From contig NZ_JALMUV010000025.1 in NCBI RefSeq assembly GCF_023155275.1, positions 1 through 64,000 on the forward strand: 64,000 nucleotides of DNA, written 5' to 3'. A program made the position numbers and the translations under genes. Below, piece after piece: positions 1 to 7,685 of this stretch. The stretch is from Streptomyces rhizoryzae. Its GTDB lineage: Bacteria > Actinomycetota > Actinomycetes > Streptomycetales > Streptomycetaceae. Each line of letters begins with the position of its first letter. The stretch's first letter is position 1. The notes below the pieces were generated by a model. It ran no database searches. It worked only from the letters and a program-made list of their open reading frames with translations, and was not told the origin of the DNA.

Positions 1-323
1 TCCGGCCGTTTCGCTTTCGCTTTCCGGCCTTTCCGACTTTATCAGATCTTCTTTCCTTCCCGGTCCGCATCTGCAAGAGCTGCGGTCGGTTCAAATTTCG
101 ATCCGATTCCCCGTCGGCGGGGTGTTCACTACGTTAGCGGAATTCCTCGGTGACGCCTAATCAGGCGCCCGGAATGAATTTCGACATGCGGAATTCAGTC
201 CCGTTGAGGAGGCCGTGCAGTAGTGGGTTGCCGCGATGCGGCGGGATGGCCGCCGCAGAACCGTTCCGGCTCATCGGCAACTCGGAGAACACTACGGATC
301 GATGGGGGCCGTGTCAACTCGGG
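1..323. other. Left-edge intergenic region, no gene recognised
   Basis: The stretch is richer in A+T than its neighbours and I find no credible coding frame. It contains a short inverted repeat at 152-169 (GACGCCT / AGGCGCC arms) and a direct repeat GCGGAATTC at 137-145 and 188-196. These could belong to the upstream region of a gene lying left of base 1 or to the 3' end of the MarR transcript. Confidence 0.5.
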
Positions 324-884
324 TCAGTCGAGGTCGCTCAGCCGGCCTTCGGCGTCCGGCTGGGCGTCTTCCACCCGGCGCAGCAGGCGGGTCAACGCGT
401 CACCCAGGATGCGGCGTTCCTCGCCGGAGAGGTCCTGGAGGAGCTCCTCCTCGAAGACCGTCGCCATGCGCATCGCCTCCAGCCACTTCTCGCGCCCCTC
501 GTGCGTCAGCTCGACGATGACGCGGACGCGGTTGGTCTCGTCGCGTTCGCGGGTCACCAGGCCCTCGTTCGCCATGCGGTCGATGCGGTGCGTCATGGCG
601 GCCGGGGTGAGGCCGAGGCGCTTGGCGAGTTCGCCGGGGCCCAGGCGGTACGGCGCGCCGGAGACGACGAGGGCCTTGAGGACCTCCCATTCGGCGTTGC
701 TCAGGCCGAGGGTGGCGGTCTGGCGGCCGTAGGCGACGTTCATCCGCCGGTTGAGGCGCTGGAGGGCGGAGACGACCTTCTCCACCTGGGGGTCCAGGTC
801 CTGGAACTCGCGCTGGTAGGCCGCGATCTGTTCCTCGAGGCTCGGCTCGCCGGGGCCGGCGGGCGCGTCTGAGGGCTCTGACAT
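324..884 (-). CDS. MarR-family transcriptional regulator
   Basis: This 186-residue protein has the winged-helix MarR core: a helical dimerisation start, then the recognition region around LSNAEWEVLKAL and LTPAAMTHRIDRM, and the wing with RERDETNRVRV at about residues 100-115. I chose the ATG at 884 (MSEPSD); an in-frame ATG at 932 (MTKNFNAND) would add 16 residues and is possible. It is transcribed divergently from an MFS exporter gene at 1080, and the 195-bp gap holds an inverted repeat at 944-964, the classic arrangement of a MarR repressor that controls an adjacent efflux pump and itself. The ligand cannot be told from sequence. The DNA-binding class is secure; the target is inferred from position. 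Confidence 0.9.
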   Translation of the reverse strand: MSEPSDAPAGPGEPSLEEQIAAYQREFQDLDPQVEKVVSALQRLNRRMNVAYGRQTATLGLSNAEWEVLKALVVSGAPYRLGPGELAKRLGLTPAAMTHRIDRMANEGLVTRERDETNRVRVIVELTHEGREKWLEAMRMATVFEEELLQDLSGEERRILGDALTRLLRRVEDAQPDAEGRLSDLD

Positions 885-943
885 GCGGCGCAGTATGGCA
901 CGAAAGTCATTGGCGTTGAAGTTCTTCGTCATGTAGTCTTTAG

Positions 944-964
944 CTTCGAACTTTAGGGTCGAAG
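944..964. promoter_or_regulatory. Candidate MarR operator (inverted repeat)
   Basis: CTTCGAAC (944-951) and GGTCGAAG (957-964) form an imperfect palindrome with a 5-bp spacer, 7 of 8 positions matching. It lies between the divergent MarR and MFS genes, overlapping the alternative upstream MarR start region, where such repressors usually bind. Size and symmetry fit a MarR dimer site; binding itself is inferred. Confidence 0.5.
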
Positions 965-1079
965 TCTTGAGGGTGTGACTGTCCGGTCTCGGACATCCGG
1001 GCGTCATGGACGTGCCTCGGCTCGGCCCGGGGGGTTCCGACTCGTATCCGTCTTTGTGACCTGACCTAGGAAGGTGAGT

Positions 1080-2366
1080 GTGACCACCGCGATGGGCGCC
1101 GCGCTGCGCCGGATCCAGCTGGGTAACGCGCTGAGCGCGTTCGGCAACGGCTTCACCGTGCCGTATCTGTACGTCTACGTGGCGAACGTGCGGCATCTCG
1201 GTGCGAACACGGCCGGTGCGGTGCTGGCGATGCTGGCGGTGTCCGCGCTGGCCGTGCTGCCGCTGACCGGGCGGGCCATCGACCGCCGCGGGCCGCTGCC
1301 GGTGGCCGTCGCCGGCACCGTCGCGGCCGCCGTCGGCTCGCTGGGGATCGGGCTGTCGGCCAGCGTGCCGGCGGTGCTCGCGTCGGCGGTGGCGCTGGGT
1401 GCCGGTATAGCGGTGATCCAGCCCGCGCTCGCCACGATGATCGTGTGGTGTTCGACGACGCTGACCCGGTCGCGGGCGTTCGCCACCCAGTTCTTCCTGA
1501 ACAACCTGGGGCTGGGCATAGGCGGCCTGGTCGGCGGCCAGCTGGTCGACGAGGCGCACGCGTCGAGCTTTGTGCGGCTGTTCGCCATCGAGGCTGTGAT
1601 GTTCCTGGTGCTGGGGGCCGCCATCGCGACCGTGCGGCTGCCGCGGGTGCCGAAGGTCGAGGACGCGGTGCCGACCGGGGAGCGGGCCGCGGGGGCCTGG
1701 CGGACGCTGTTCGGCGACCGGCGGATGGTGTGGCTGTGCGTGCTGGGCTTCGTGCTCTTCTTCGCCTGCTACGGGCAGTTCGAGTCGGGGTTGGCGGCGT
1801 ACGCCACGGAGGTCACCCGGATCGAGCCGGCGACGCTGGGCATCGCGCTGGCGGCCAACACCGCGGCGATCGTGGCGGCGCAGTTCGTGGTGCTCAGGCT
1901 CGTCGAGCGGCGGCGCCGGAGCCGGGTCATGGCGCTGGTCGGCGTGGTGTGGACGGTGGCCTGGACGGCCGCCGGCCTGTCCGGGCTGGTGCACGGGGCG
2001 CAGGCGGTGGCGACCGTTCTGCTGATCTCCACGTACGCGCTGTTCGGAGTCGGGGAGTCGCTGCTGTCGCCGACCGTGTCGCCGCTGGTGGCCGATCTGG
2101 CGCCGCCCTCGCTCATAGGCCAGTACAACTCGGCGTTCGCGCTGGTCAAGCAGCTGGCGCTGGCGATCGGGCCGGCCGTGGGCGCGCTGATGGTCGGGCA
2201 CGGCCTGTACGTCGCGTACATCGGGATGCTCGTGGCGTGCGCGATCGGCATCACGGTGCTGGCGCTGCGGCTGGGGCGGATGCTGACCCCGGCGCAGGAC
2301 CAGCCGCACCGGGCGGTGGTCCCCGCGCAGCGGGTGGAGGCCGAGCCGGTGGCCGCGGCCGTCTGA
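1080..2366 (+). CDS. MFS transporter, probable efflux pump
   Basis: The 428-residue product has about twelve hydrophobic segments and an MFS motif-A-like loop (GRAIDRRGPLPV) between TM2 and TM3, as expected for a proton-coupled drug or metabolite exporter in the membrane. The GTG at 1080 is preferred because AGGAAGG ends at 1074, five bases upstream; GTG 1074 and ATG 1092 are alternatives. It is divergent from a MarR regulator and converges on the SpoIIE phosphatase gene, with a hairpin at 2401-2436 between them. Induction through release of the MarR protein from the intervening palindrome is likely by analogy. The substrate is unknown. Confidence 0.88.
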   Translation: MTTAMGAALRRIQLGNALSAFGNGFTVPYLYVYVANVRHLGANTAGAVLAMLAVSALAVLPLTGRAIDRRGPLPVAVAGTVAAAVGSLGIGLSASVPAVLASAVALGAGIAVIQPALATMIVWCSTTLTRSRAFATQFFLNNLGLGIGGLVGGQLVDEAHASSFVRLFAIEAVMFLVLGAAIATVRLPRVPKVEDAVPTGERAAGAWRTLFGDRRMVWLCVLGFVLFFACYGQFESGLAAYATEVTRIEPATLGIALAANTAAIVAAQFVVLRLVERRRRSRVMALVGVVWTVAWTAAGLSGLVHGAQAVATVLLISTYALFGVGESLLSPTVSPLVADLAPPSLIGQYNSAFALVKQLALAIGPAVGALMVGHGLYVAYIGMLVACAIGITVLALRLGRMLTPAQDQPHRAVVPAQRVEAEPVAAAV

Positions 2367-2400
2367 CCGGCGGCCGGCCGGCGCCGTCCGCCGGGGGCGC

Positions 2401-2436
2401 GGCCCGTATCCGCCGGGAGCCAGGGGGATACGGGCC
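2401..2436. terminator. Bidirectional hairpin between convergent genes
   Basis: GGCCCGTATCC (2401-2411) pairs perfectly with GGATACGGGCC (2426-2436), an 11-bp stem with a 14-base loop. It sits between the ends of the convergent MFS (+) and SpoIIE phosphatase (-) genes, so it can serve both. No U-tract follows, as is common in streptomycetes. Confidence 0.65.
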
Positions 2437-2451
2437 GGTGGCGCGTTCCGG

Positions 2452-4203
2452 TCAGTTCCGGGGCAGGGCGAATTCGCACCAGACCGCCTTGCCGCCGCCC
2501 GGGGTCCGGCGGGAGCCCCAGGACGAGGCGATGGTGGCGATGATCGAGATGCCGCGGCCGGCCTCGTCGGCCGGTTCGGCCCGCCGCCGGCGGGGCAGGT
2601 GCTCGTCGCCGTCGGTGACCTCGATGATCAGGCGGCGGTCGGTGCGGCGCAGCCGCAGGCGCATCGGCGGGGTGCCGTGCTGGAGGGAGTTGGCGACCAG
2701 TTCGCTGGCGGCCAGCACGCCGAGGTCGTGCAGCTCCTGCGGGAAGCGCCAGGAGGCGAGGACCCCGGAGGCGAAGGCGCGGGCCCGGGGCGCGGCCTCG
2801 GTGCCGCCGTGGAGTTCCAGTGCCGCGTTGTGGAACAGCTCGGCGTCGTGTCCCGTCCGGACCGGGTTCTGGACGACGAGGATGGCGACGTCGTCGTCAT
2901 GGGCGGCGGTGATCCCCAGGGAGCGCAGCAGCCGGTCGCAGACGATGTCGGGGCTGCCGGTGGCACCGGCGACGGCCCGTTCCAGGGCGGCGACACCCTC
3001 GTCGATGTCCTTGTCGCGCCGTTCGACGAGGCCGTCGGTATAGAGGACGGCGCTGCTGCCGGGGCCCAGCGGGACCGAGCCGGAGGTGTGCAGCCAGCCG
3101 CCGGTGCCCAGCGGCGGGCCGGTCGGTTCGGCGGCGCGGCGGACCGCGCCGTCGGCGTCGCGGACGAGCATCGGCAGATGCCCGGCCGAGGCGTAGACCA
3201 GGCGGCCCTCGTTGGGGTCGTGCACGGCGTAGACGCAGGTGGCGATCTGGCTGGCGTCGATCTCGGCGGCCAGGCCGTCCAGGAGCTGGAGGACCTCGTG
3301 CGGCGGGAGGTCCAGGCGGGCGTAGGCGCGGACGGCGGTGCGCAGCTGGCCCATGACCGCGGCGGCGCGCACCCCGCGGCCCATCACGTCCCCGATGACC
3401 AGGGCCGTCCGGCCGGCGCCGAGGGTGATGACGTCGTACCAGTCGCCGCCGACCGCGGCGTCGGTGCCGCCGGGCTGGTAGGTGGCGGCGACGCGCAGGT
3501 CGTCGGGCTGCTCCAGCTCCTGCGGCAGCAGTGAGCGCTGGAGGGTGACCGCGGCGGCGCGCTGGCGGGCCTCGCTGGCGCGCAGCCGTTCGGCGGACTC
3601 GATCTGGTCGGTGACCTCGGCGCCGAAGACCAGGACGCCCTTGTGCGGGGCGAGGCAGGCGACCTCCGGGTCGGGGGCCGGACCGCTGGCGGCGACCTCG
3701 ATGGGGGTGCAGGTGAAGGTGTAGTAGCCGTCGCGGGTGCGGTCGCCGCCGGCACCGGCCGGGACCTTGCGGGACTTGACCGTGCGGGGCCGGCCGCTGC
3801 GCAGGACCTGGTCCATCAGGGGCAGCAGGCCCAGTTCGGCCAGCTCGGGGAGCGCTTCGCGGGCGGTGCGGCCGGCCGGGCGGGGGCCGAAGACCCCGGC
3901 GTAGGCGCCGTTGACGTAGGCGAGGCGGTGCTCGGGGCCGTAGACGACGGCGACCAGGGCGGGGATGGTGCCGAGGATGTCGTGGACGGAGAGCGCGTCG
4001 ACGGTGGGCGGCGCGGCGCCGGGCGCGGGGTCCTCGCCGGCGGGGCCCTCGGCACGGGCGGCGGGGACGCTGCCGGACGGGTCGCCGGCGGGCGCGGCGG
4101 AGTGCGCCGCGGGCCCGGCGGGCGGGGTGGCGGCGCGGTCGGACCGGGCGGCGGTGCGCCGCTGCGTGCCGGGGAACTTGGCGCTCCAGCGCGTGAAGAT
4201 CAC
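2452..4203 (-). CDS. PAS - SpoIIE (PP2C) phosphatase - HATPase regulatory protein
   Basis: The 583-residue soluble protein has three modules: a PAS domain at about residues 70-190, a SpoIIE/PP2C phosphatase domain at about 235-430 (GGDWYDVI, IGDVMGRG, LYTDGLVERR, DDDVAIL, which carry the metal-binding aspartates), and a C-terminal RsbW-like ATPase domain (N-box ELVANSLQH, then GRGISII). Such proteins act in partner-switching control of sigma factors: phosphatase toward an anti-sigma antagonist and kinase toward the same class. The GTG at 4203 is chosen because AAGAGG lies nine bases upstream; longer frames enter a Pro-rich shadow. No antagonist gene is adjacent, so its partner must be encoded elsewhere. 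It faces the NDH-2 gene upstream in the same direction, about 290 bp away. Confidence 0.9.
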   Translation of the reverse strand: MIFTRWSAKFPGTQRRTAARSDRAATPPAGPAAHSAAPAGDPSGSVPAARAEGPAGEDPAPGAAPPTVDALSVHDILGTIPALVAVVYGPEHRLAYVNGAYAGVFGPRPAGRTAREALPELAELGLLPLMDQVLRSGRPRTVKSRKVPAGAGGDRTRDGYYTFTCTPIEVAASGPAPDPEVACLAPHKGVLVFGAEVTDQIESAERLRASEARQRAAAVTLQRSLLPQELEQPDDLRVAATYQPGGTDAAVGGDWYDVITLGAGRTALVIGDVMGRGVRAAAVMGQLRTAVRAYARLDLPPHEVLQLLDGLAAEIDASQIATCVYAVHDPNEGRLVYASAGHLPMLVRDADGAVRRAAEPTGPPLGTGGWLHTSGSVPLGPGSSAVLYTDGLVERRDKDIDEGVAALERAVAGATGSPDIVCDRLLRSLGITAAHDDDVAILVVQNPVRTGHDAELFHNAALELHGGTEAAPRARAFASGVLASWRFPQELHDLGVLAASELVANSLQHGTPPMRLRLRRTDRRLIIEVTDGDEHLPRRRRAEPADEAGRGISIIATIASSWGSRRTPGGGKAVWCEFALPRN

Positions 4204-4496
4204 GGAGGGGTACCTCTTACTTCGCGTCGGGGCGCGGGGTCGGGCCATCGGCGTGGGCGGGCGCCCCGTGGCGTGGCGAGGGGCACTGTCGGCCCCCTCT
4301 GACGGAATGCAGCAAACGTCCTGAATCCTCGCGATTGTCACTCTTCGCAGATACGAGCCCACCCATGGTCACACGCCCAGTGTGGCCGACCGGACTGTCA
4401 TCCGTCAGGCGCCGGGCGCCGGGGCGCACGTGCCCGCGCCGGGGCGCCCGGTGCGCGTCCGCCGGGCGGGTGGCCAACGCCGCTGGTCGGGGCCGG

Positions 4497-5885
4497 TCAG
4501 GTGGTCTCGTTGTGCCGGCCGGTGCCCGCGGCGAGTTCGAATTCGGCGCGCGGATTCTCCAGCGAGCCGAGCGAGACGATCTCGCGTTTGAACAGGCCGG
4601 CGAGGGTCCATTCGGCGAGGATCCGGGCCTTGCGGTTGACGGTGGGGACCCGGCTGAGGTGATAGGCGCGGTGCATGAACCACGCCGGGTAGCCCTTCAG
4701 CTTGCGGCCGTAGACGTGGGCGACGCCCTTGTGCAGGCCGAGCGAGGCCACCGACCCGGCGTAGGCGTGCTCGTAGTCGCGGATCCGGCCGCCGCGCAGG
4801 GCCGCGGCGACGTTCTCGGCGAGGACCTTGGCCTGGCGGACGGCGTGCTGGGCATTGGGGGCGCATTCGGGGCGCGGCGCACCGGGGGTGGCGGGCGCCG
4901 GGGCCGCCAGGTCCGGGACGGCGGCCGCGTCCCCGGCCGCCCAGGCGTGCTCGGTGCCGTCCACCCGGAGCGCGGCGGTGCACTTGAGGCGCCCGCGGTC
5001 GGTGAGCGGCAGCTTGCTCGCGGCCACGATGGGGTGGGGTTTGACGCCCGCGGTCCACACCAGGGTGCGGGCGGGGAAGCGGGAGCCGTCGCTGAGCCGG
5101 ACGATGCGCCGCTCGCAGGACTCCAGGCGGGTCTCCAGCCGGACGTCGATGTTGCGGGCGCGCAGTTCGCGGACGGTGTAGCGGCCCATGTCGGGGCCGA
5201 CCTCGGGCAGGATCCGGCCGGTCGCCTCGACCAGGATCCATTTCATGTCCTCGGGGCGGACGTTGTGGTAGTAGCGGACGGCGTAGCGGGCCATGTCCTC
5301 CAGTTCGGCCAGCGCCTCCACGCCCGCGTAGCCGCCGCCGACGAAGACGAAGGTCAGCGCCGCGTCGCGGAGCTCGGGGTCGCGGGTGGAGGAGGCGATG
5401 TCGAGCTGTTCGAGGACGTGGTTGCGCAGCCCGATGGCCTCCTCGACGGTCTTGAAGCCGATGCCGACGTCGGCCAGTCCGGGAACGGGCAGGGTGCGCG
5501 AGACCGATCCGGGCGCGAGGACCAGCTCGTCGTAGGGCAGGGTGAACGCGCCGTCGCCGGTCTCCTCCGCGGCCAGGGTGGCGATCGTGGCCTTCCGCTC
5601 CTCGTGGTCGAGGGCGGTGACCTCGCCGACGACGACCGTGCAGTGCGGCAGGGCGCGGCGCAGCGGGACGACGACGTGGCGCGGGGAGATGGCGCCGGCG
5701 GCGGCCTCCGGCAGGAAGGGCTGGTACGTCATGTACGGGTCGGGGTCGACGACGACGATCTCGGCGGTGCCCTGGCGGAGTTCCTGCCGGAGGGTCCGCT
5801 GCAGCCGCAGGGCGGTGTACATCCCCACGTAGCCGCCGCCGACCACGAGCACGCGCGCCACGTCGTCCGAAGACACAGTCTTCAC
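4497..5885 (-). CDS. Type II NADH dehydrogenase (FAD-dependent pyridine nucleotide oxidoreductase)
   Basis: The 462-residue protein has two Rossmann dinucleotide folds: VLVVGGGYVGMYTALRL near residue 12 for FAD and FVFVGGGYAGVEALAEL near residue 165 for NADH, followed by the family motifs LVWTAGVKPHP and AWAAGDAAAVPDL. Length and motif order fit NDH-2, the non-proton-pumping enzyme that passes electrons from NADH to menaquinone at the inner face of the membrane. The start is GTG 5885, with GAGGAG seven bases upstream; longer in-frame starts run through the intergenic region. It is divergent from atrA. Alternative: a related oxidoreductase of the same fold with another acceptor. Confidence 0.9.
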   Translation of the reverse strand: MKTVSSDDVARVLVVGGGYVGMYTALRLQRTLRQELRQGTAEIVVVDPDPYMTYQPFLPEAAAGAISPRHVVVPLRRALPHCTVVVGEVTALDHEERKATIATLAAEETGDGAFTLPYDELVLAPGSVSRTLPVPGLADVGIGFKTVEEAIGLRNHVLEQLDIASSTRDPELRDAALTFVFVGGGYAGVEALAELEDMARYAVRYYHNVRPEDMKWILVEATGRILPEVGPDMGRYTVRELRARNIDVRLETRLESCERRIVRLSDGSRFPARTLVWTAGVKPHPIVAASKLPLTDRGRLKCTAALRVDGTEHAWAAGDAAAVPDLAAPAPATPGAPRPECAPNAQHAVRQAKVLAENVAAALRGGRIRDYEHAYAGSVASLGLHKGVAHVYGRKLKGYPAWFMHRAYHLSRVPTVNRKARILAEWTLAGLFKREIVSLGSLENPRAEFELAAGTGRHNETT

Positions 5886-6321
5886 AGAGGTTCTCCTCGC
5901 GGTGTCGACCAGCCCGGGCGGCCACCGAGCGGGTGGCCTGGCCGGCGGCGCGGCCACCTTCGGGCGCTGCGCCCCCGGACAGCGCAGCACTGTTCCATGA
6001 CGCATCCCCGGCGCGGCTTTGTCCACAGCCCGGTCGAAAAGTATGGCCGGAACCGGTGGCTGTGCGGAGGGGGACATTCCGCGTGTCCGGTGCGAAGTAC
6101 GCTGGTCAGGCGGAGATTGGCGCGGAGTGAGCGGAGGGGCGTACGGGGCGGATCGGGCCGATTGGGCCGATCGGGGGGCGCGGTGTGCGGAACGCCCCCT
6201 TCAATCTTGACGCGGGCTCAACTATGTTCGTACTTCGCTGGGGTGCACCCTCTTCTCGGGTCGCTCCGGCCGTCAGGGCGGGGAAGTCTCCGGGGGGAGA
6301 CATCATTACCGGGGGATCACT
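5886..6321. other. Divergent ndh / atrA intergenic region with a DnaA-box consensus
   Basis: No gene is visible. The gap holds a perfect TTGTCCACA at 6019-6027, the consensus streptomycete DnaA box, and short direct/inverted repeats of CGGATCGGGCCGATTGGG type at 6145-6180. Nearer to atrA, a TTGACG at 6207-6212 followed 18 bases on by TACTTC could be a weak promoter, and TCAATCTTGA at 6201-6210 is a 10-bp palindrome that might be an operator. Confidence 0.5.
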
Positions 6322-7110
6322 ATGCACATTCAGGGCTCTCAATGGCCGGCGTCGGTCGCGATGACCGCCGCGACCGACGGTGTCAACGGCAGCAGCGGAA
6401 CGGGCGCACCGACCGGCGCCAACGGCCGGAGCACGCCGCTGCGGGTGGACGCCCAGCGCAATCTGGAGCATGTGCTGCGGGCGGCCCGCGAGGTCTTCGG
6501 TGAGCTGGGGTACGGCGCGCCGATGGAGGACGTGGCCCGGCGGGCCCGGGTCGGTGTCGGGACGGTCTACCGCCGCTTCCCGAGCAAGGACGTCCTGGTC
6601 CGGCGGATAGCCGAGGAGGAGACCGCGCGGCTGACCGAGCAGGCGCGGGCCGCGCTCGGCCAGGAGGACGACCCGTGGTCGGCGCTGGCGCGCTTCCTGC
6701 GGACGTCGGTCGCCTCGGGCGCCGGGCGGCTGCTGCCGCCGGGCATCCTGCGGGTGGACACGGGCGAGGACCGGGCGGCGGAGGCCGCCGGCGAACCACG
6801 GCTGCCGGACGGCGGCACCGGGGCGCGGGTCCCTTCGCAGCGGGTGGCGCCCGGTGAGGCGGACGGCACCCGGGCGGGCGCCGAGGCCGAGGAGACGCCC
6901 GGCGGCCAGGCGCTGCTGGAGGTCGTCGGCCGGCTGGTGGAGCGGGCGCGGACCGCGGGTGCGCTGCGGCCCGACGTCACGGTCTCCGACGTACTCCTGG
7001 TGATCGCCACGGGCGCGCCGGCCCTCCCCGACCCGGGGCAGCAGCAGGCCGCCTCGACCCGGCTGCTGGAGATCCTCCTGGAGGGCCTGCGGTCGCGCCC
7101 GACGGGGTGA
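6322..7110 (+). CDS. atrA: TetR-family regulator, AtrA orthologue
   Basis: The 262-residue protein has a TetR N-terminal helix-turn-helix at about residues 42-95 (AAREVFGELGYGAPMEDVARRARVG, then VGTVYRRFPSKDVLV) followed by a helical ligand domain of the SbtR-like group. The HTH and its flanks (PLRVDAQRNLEHVLRAAREVF) match my memory of AtrA, which activates actII-ORF4 in S. coelicolor and strR in S. griseus and also affects N-acetylglucosamine uptake. The neighbourhood (NDH-2 before it, sigma-like gene after it) is the one I recall for atrA. The middle of the ligand domain (about residues 150-190) is low in complexity. ATG 6322 has GGGGGA about six bases upstream. Family certain; orthology probable. 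Confidence 0.8.
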   Translation: MHIQGSQWPASVAMTAATDGVNGSSGTGAPTGANGRSTPLRVDAQRNLEHVLRAAREVFGELGYGAPMEDVARRARVGVGTVYRRFPSKDVLVRRIAEEETARLTEQARAALGQEDDPWSALARFLRTSVASGAGRLLPPGILRVDTGEDRAAEAAGEPRLPDGGTGARVPSQRVAPGEADGTRAGAEAEETPGGQALLEVVGRLVERARTAGALRPDVTVSDVLLVIATGAPALPDPGQQQAASTRLLEILLEGLRSRPTG

Positions 7111-7267
7111 CGGGCGGGCCTTGACGGCCGGCCCGGACGGCTGAGACCGGGGCGGGCGGTGGCCACCGAGGGTCATGGAGGGCCATCGGGGGTCGGCCAT
7201 CGATCGGCTCGGGGGCGTGTTACCGCAGCTCGGTGCGGGCGGGGGTGGTGGGGGCGCGGGGGCCGGG

Positions 7268-7317
7268 CCGCCGCCGTTCCGTTCGGCGAGCAGCGACCGC
7301 ACGCGCCGGGCGAACTC
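7268..7317 (-). repeat. 50-bp near-identical copy of part of the DUF2332 gene
   Basis: Read on the minus strand, these 50 bases match 25239-25288 (plus strand, inside the DUF2332 CDS) at 48 positions; the two differences are at the 18th and 40th base. In the DUF2332 frame it would encode EFARRVRSLLAERNGGG, against EFARLVRSLLAERDGGG in the intact gene. Flanking bases do not match, so it looks like a gene remnant or a short dispersed duplication. Confidence 0.8.
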
Positions 7318-7329
7318 GATGCACCGGGC

Positions 7330-7382
7330 TAACTCGTCGCGCCGGGTGATCTCGTCGCGCCCGGTGATCTCGTCGCGCCGGG
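7330..7382. repeat. Degenerate 18-bp tandem repeat
   Basis: Three to four copies of a unit close to GGTGATCTCGTCGCGCCG follow one another directly beside the DUF2332-like fragment. On the minus strand they read as repeated RRDEIT, with a rare TTA codon in the adjoining copy. No function is suggested beyond slippage or local duplication. Confidence 0.7.
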
Positions 7383-7462
7383 CGGGTGGCGGTCGGTCGG
7401 GGGCGTTCGGTCCGGTGGGGCTGGGAGCACCCCGGACGCGGGACGCGTGCGGGCCGGTGGTC

Positions 7463-7528
7463 GGCTGCGGGCTGCGGGCTGCGGGCTGCGGGCTGCGGGC
7501 TGCGGGCTGCGGGCTGCGGGCACCCCTA
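7463..7528. repeat. 7-bp tandem array (GGCTGCG)n
   Basis: About nine perfect head-to-tail copies of the heptamer GGCTGCG. Its period is not a multiple of three, so it is not coding in any single frame. It lies about 160 bp upstream of the sigma/NPCBM gene and could vary in copy number. Confidence 0.85.
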
Positions 7529-7685
7529 CGGGTGGCACCGGCGGATGCGGAAGGGCCCGTACGGGTGAACTCCAGTGCGGGCGCCCCGGATGAGTGGTTG
7601 GCCGGCGGAGGACTGAAGCACGGGCGCCTGGTGTGGCACGCTTGCGCGGTGTTGCGGTGTGACAGCGGGTTCGGGGGCCTCGGCG

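Larger units (their letters stand above)
7111..7685. other. Intergenic region with tandem repeats and a DUF2332-like fragment
   Basis: No intact gene. It contains a 50-bp near copy of the DUF2332 coding sequence on the minus strand (7268-7317), an adjoining set of about 18-bp repeats around CTCGTCGCGCC (7330-7382), and a 7-bp tandem array (7463-7528). The plus-strand frame starting near 7175 has the composition of noise and crosses the arrays. Confidence 0.6.

Noticed and set aside
885..2309. Open minus-strand frame that would extend the MarR protein to 661 residues
   Set aside because: It is the antisense shadow of the MFS gene, Arg/His/Gln-rich and without family resemblance; the MarR domain has good starts at 884 or 932.
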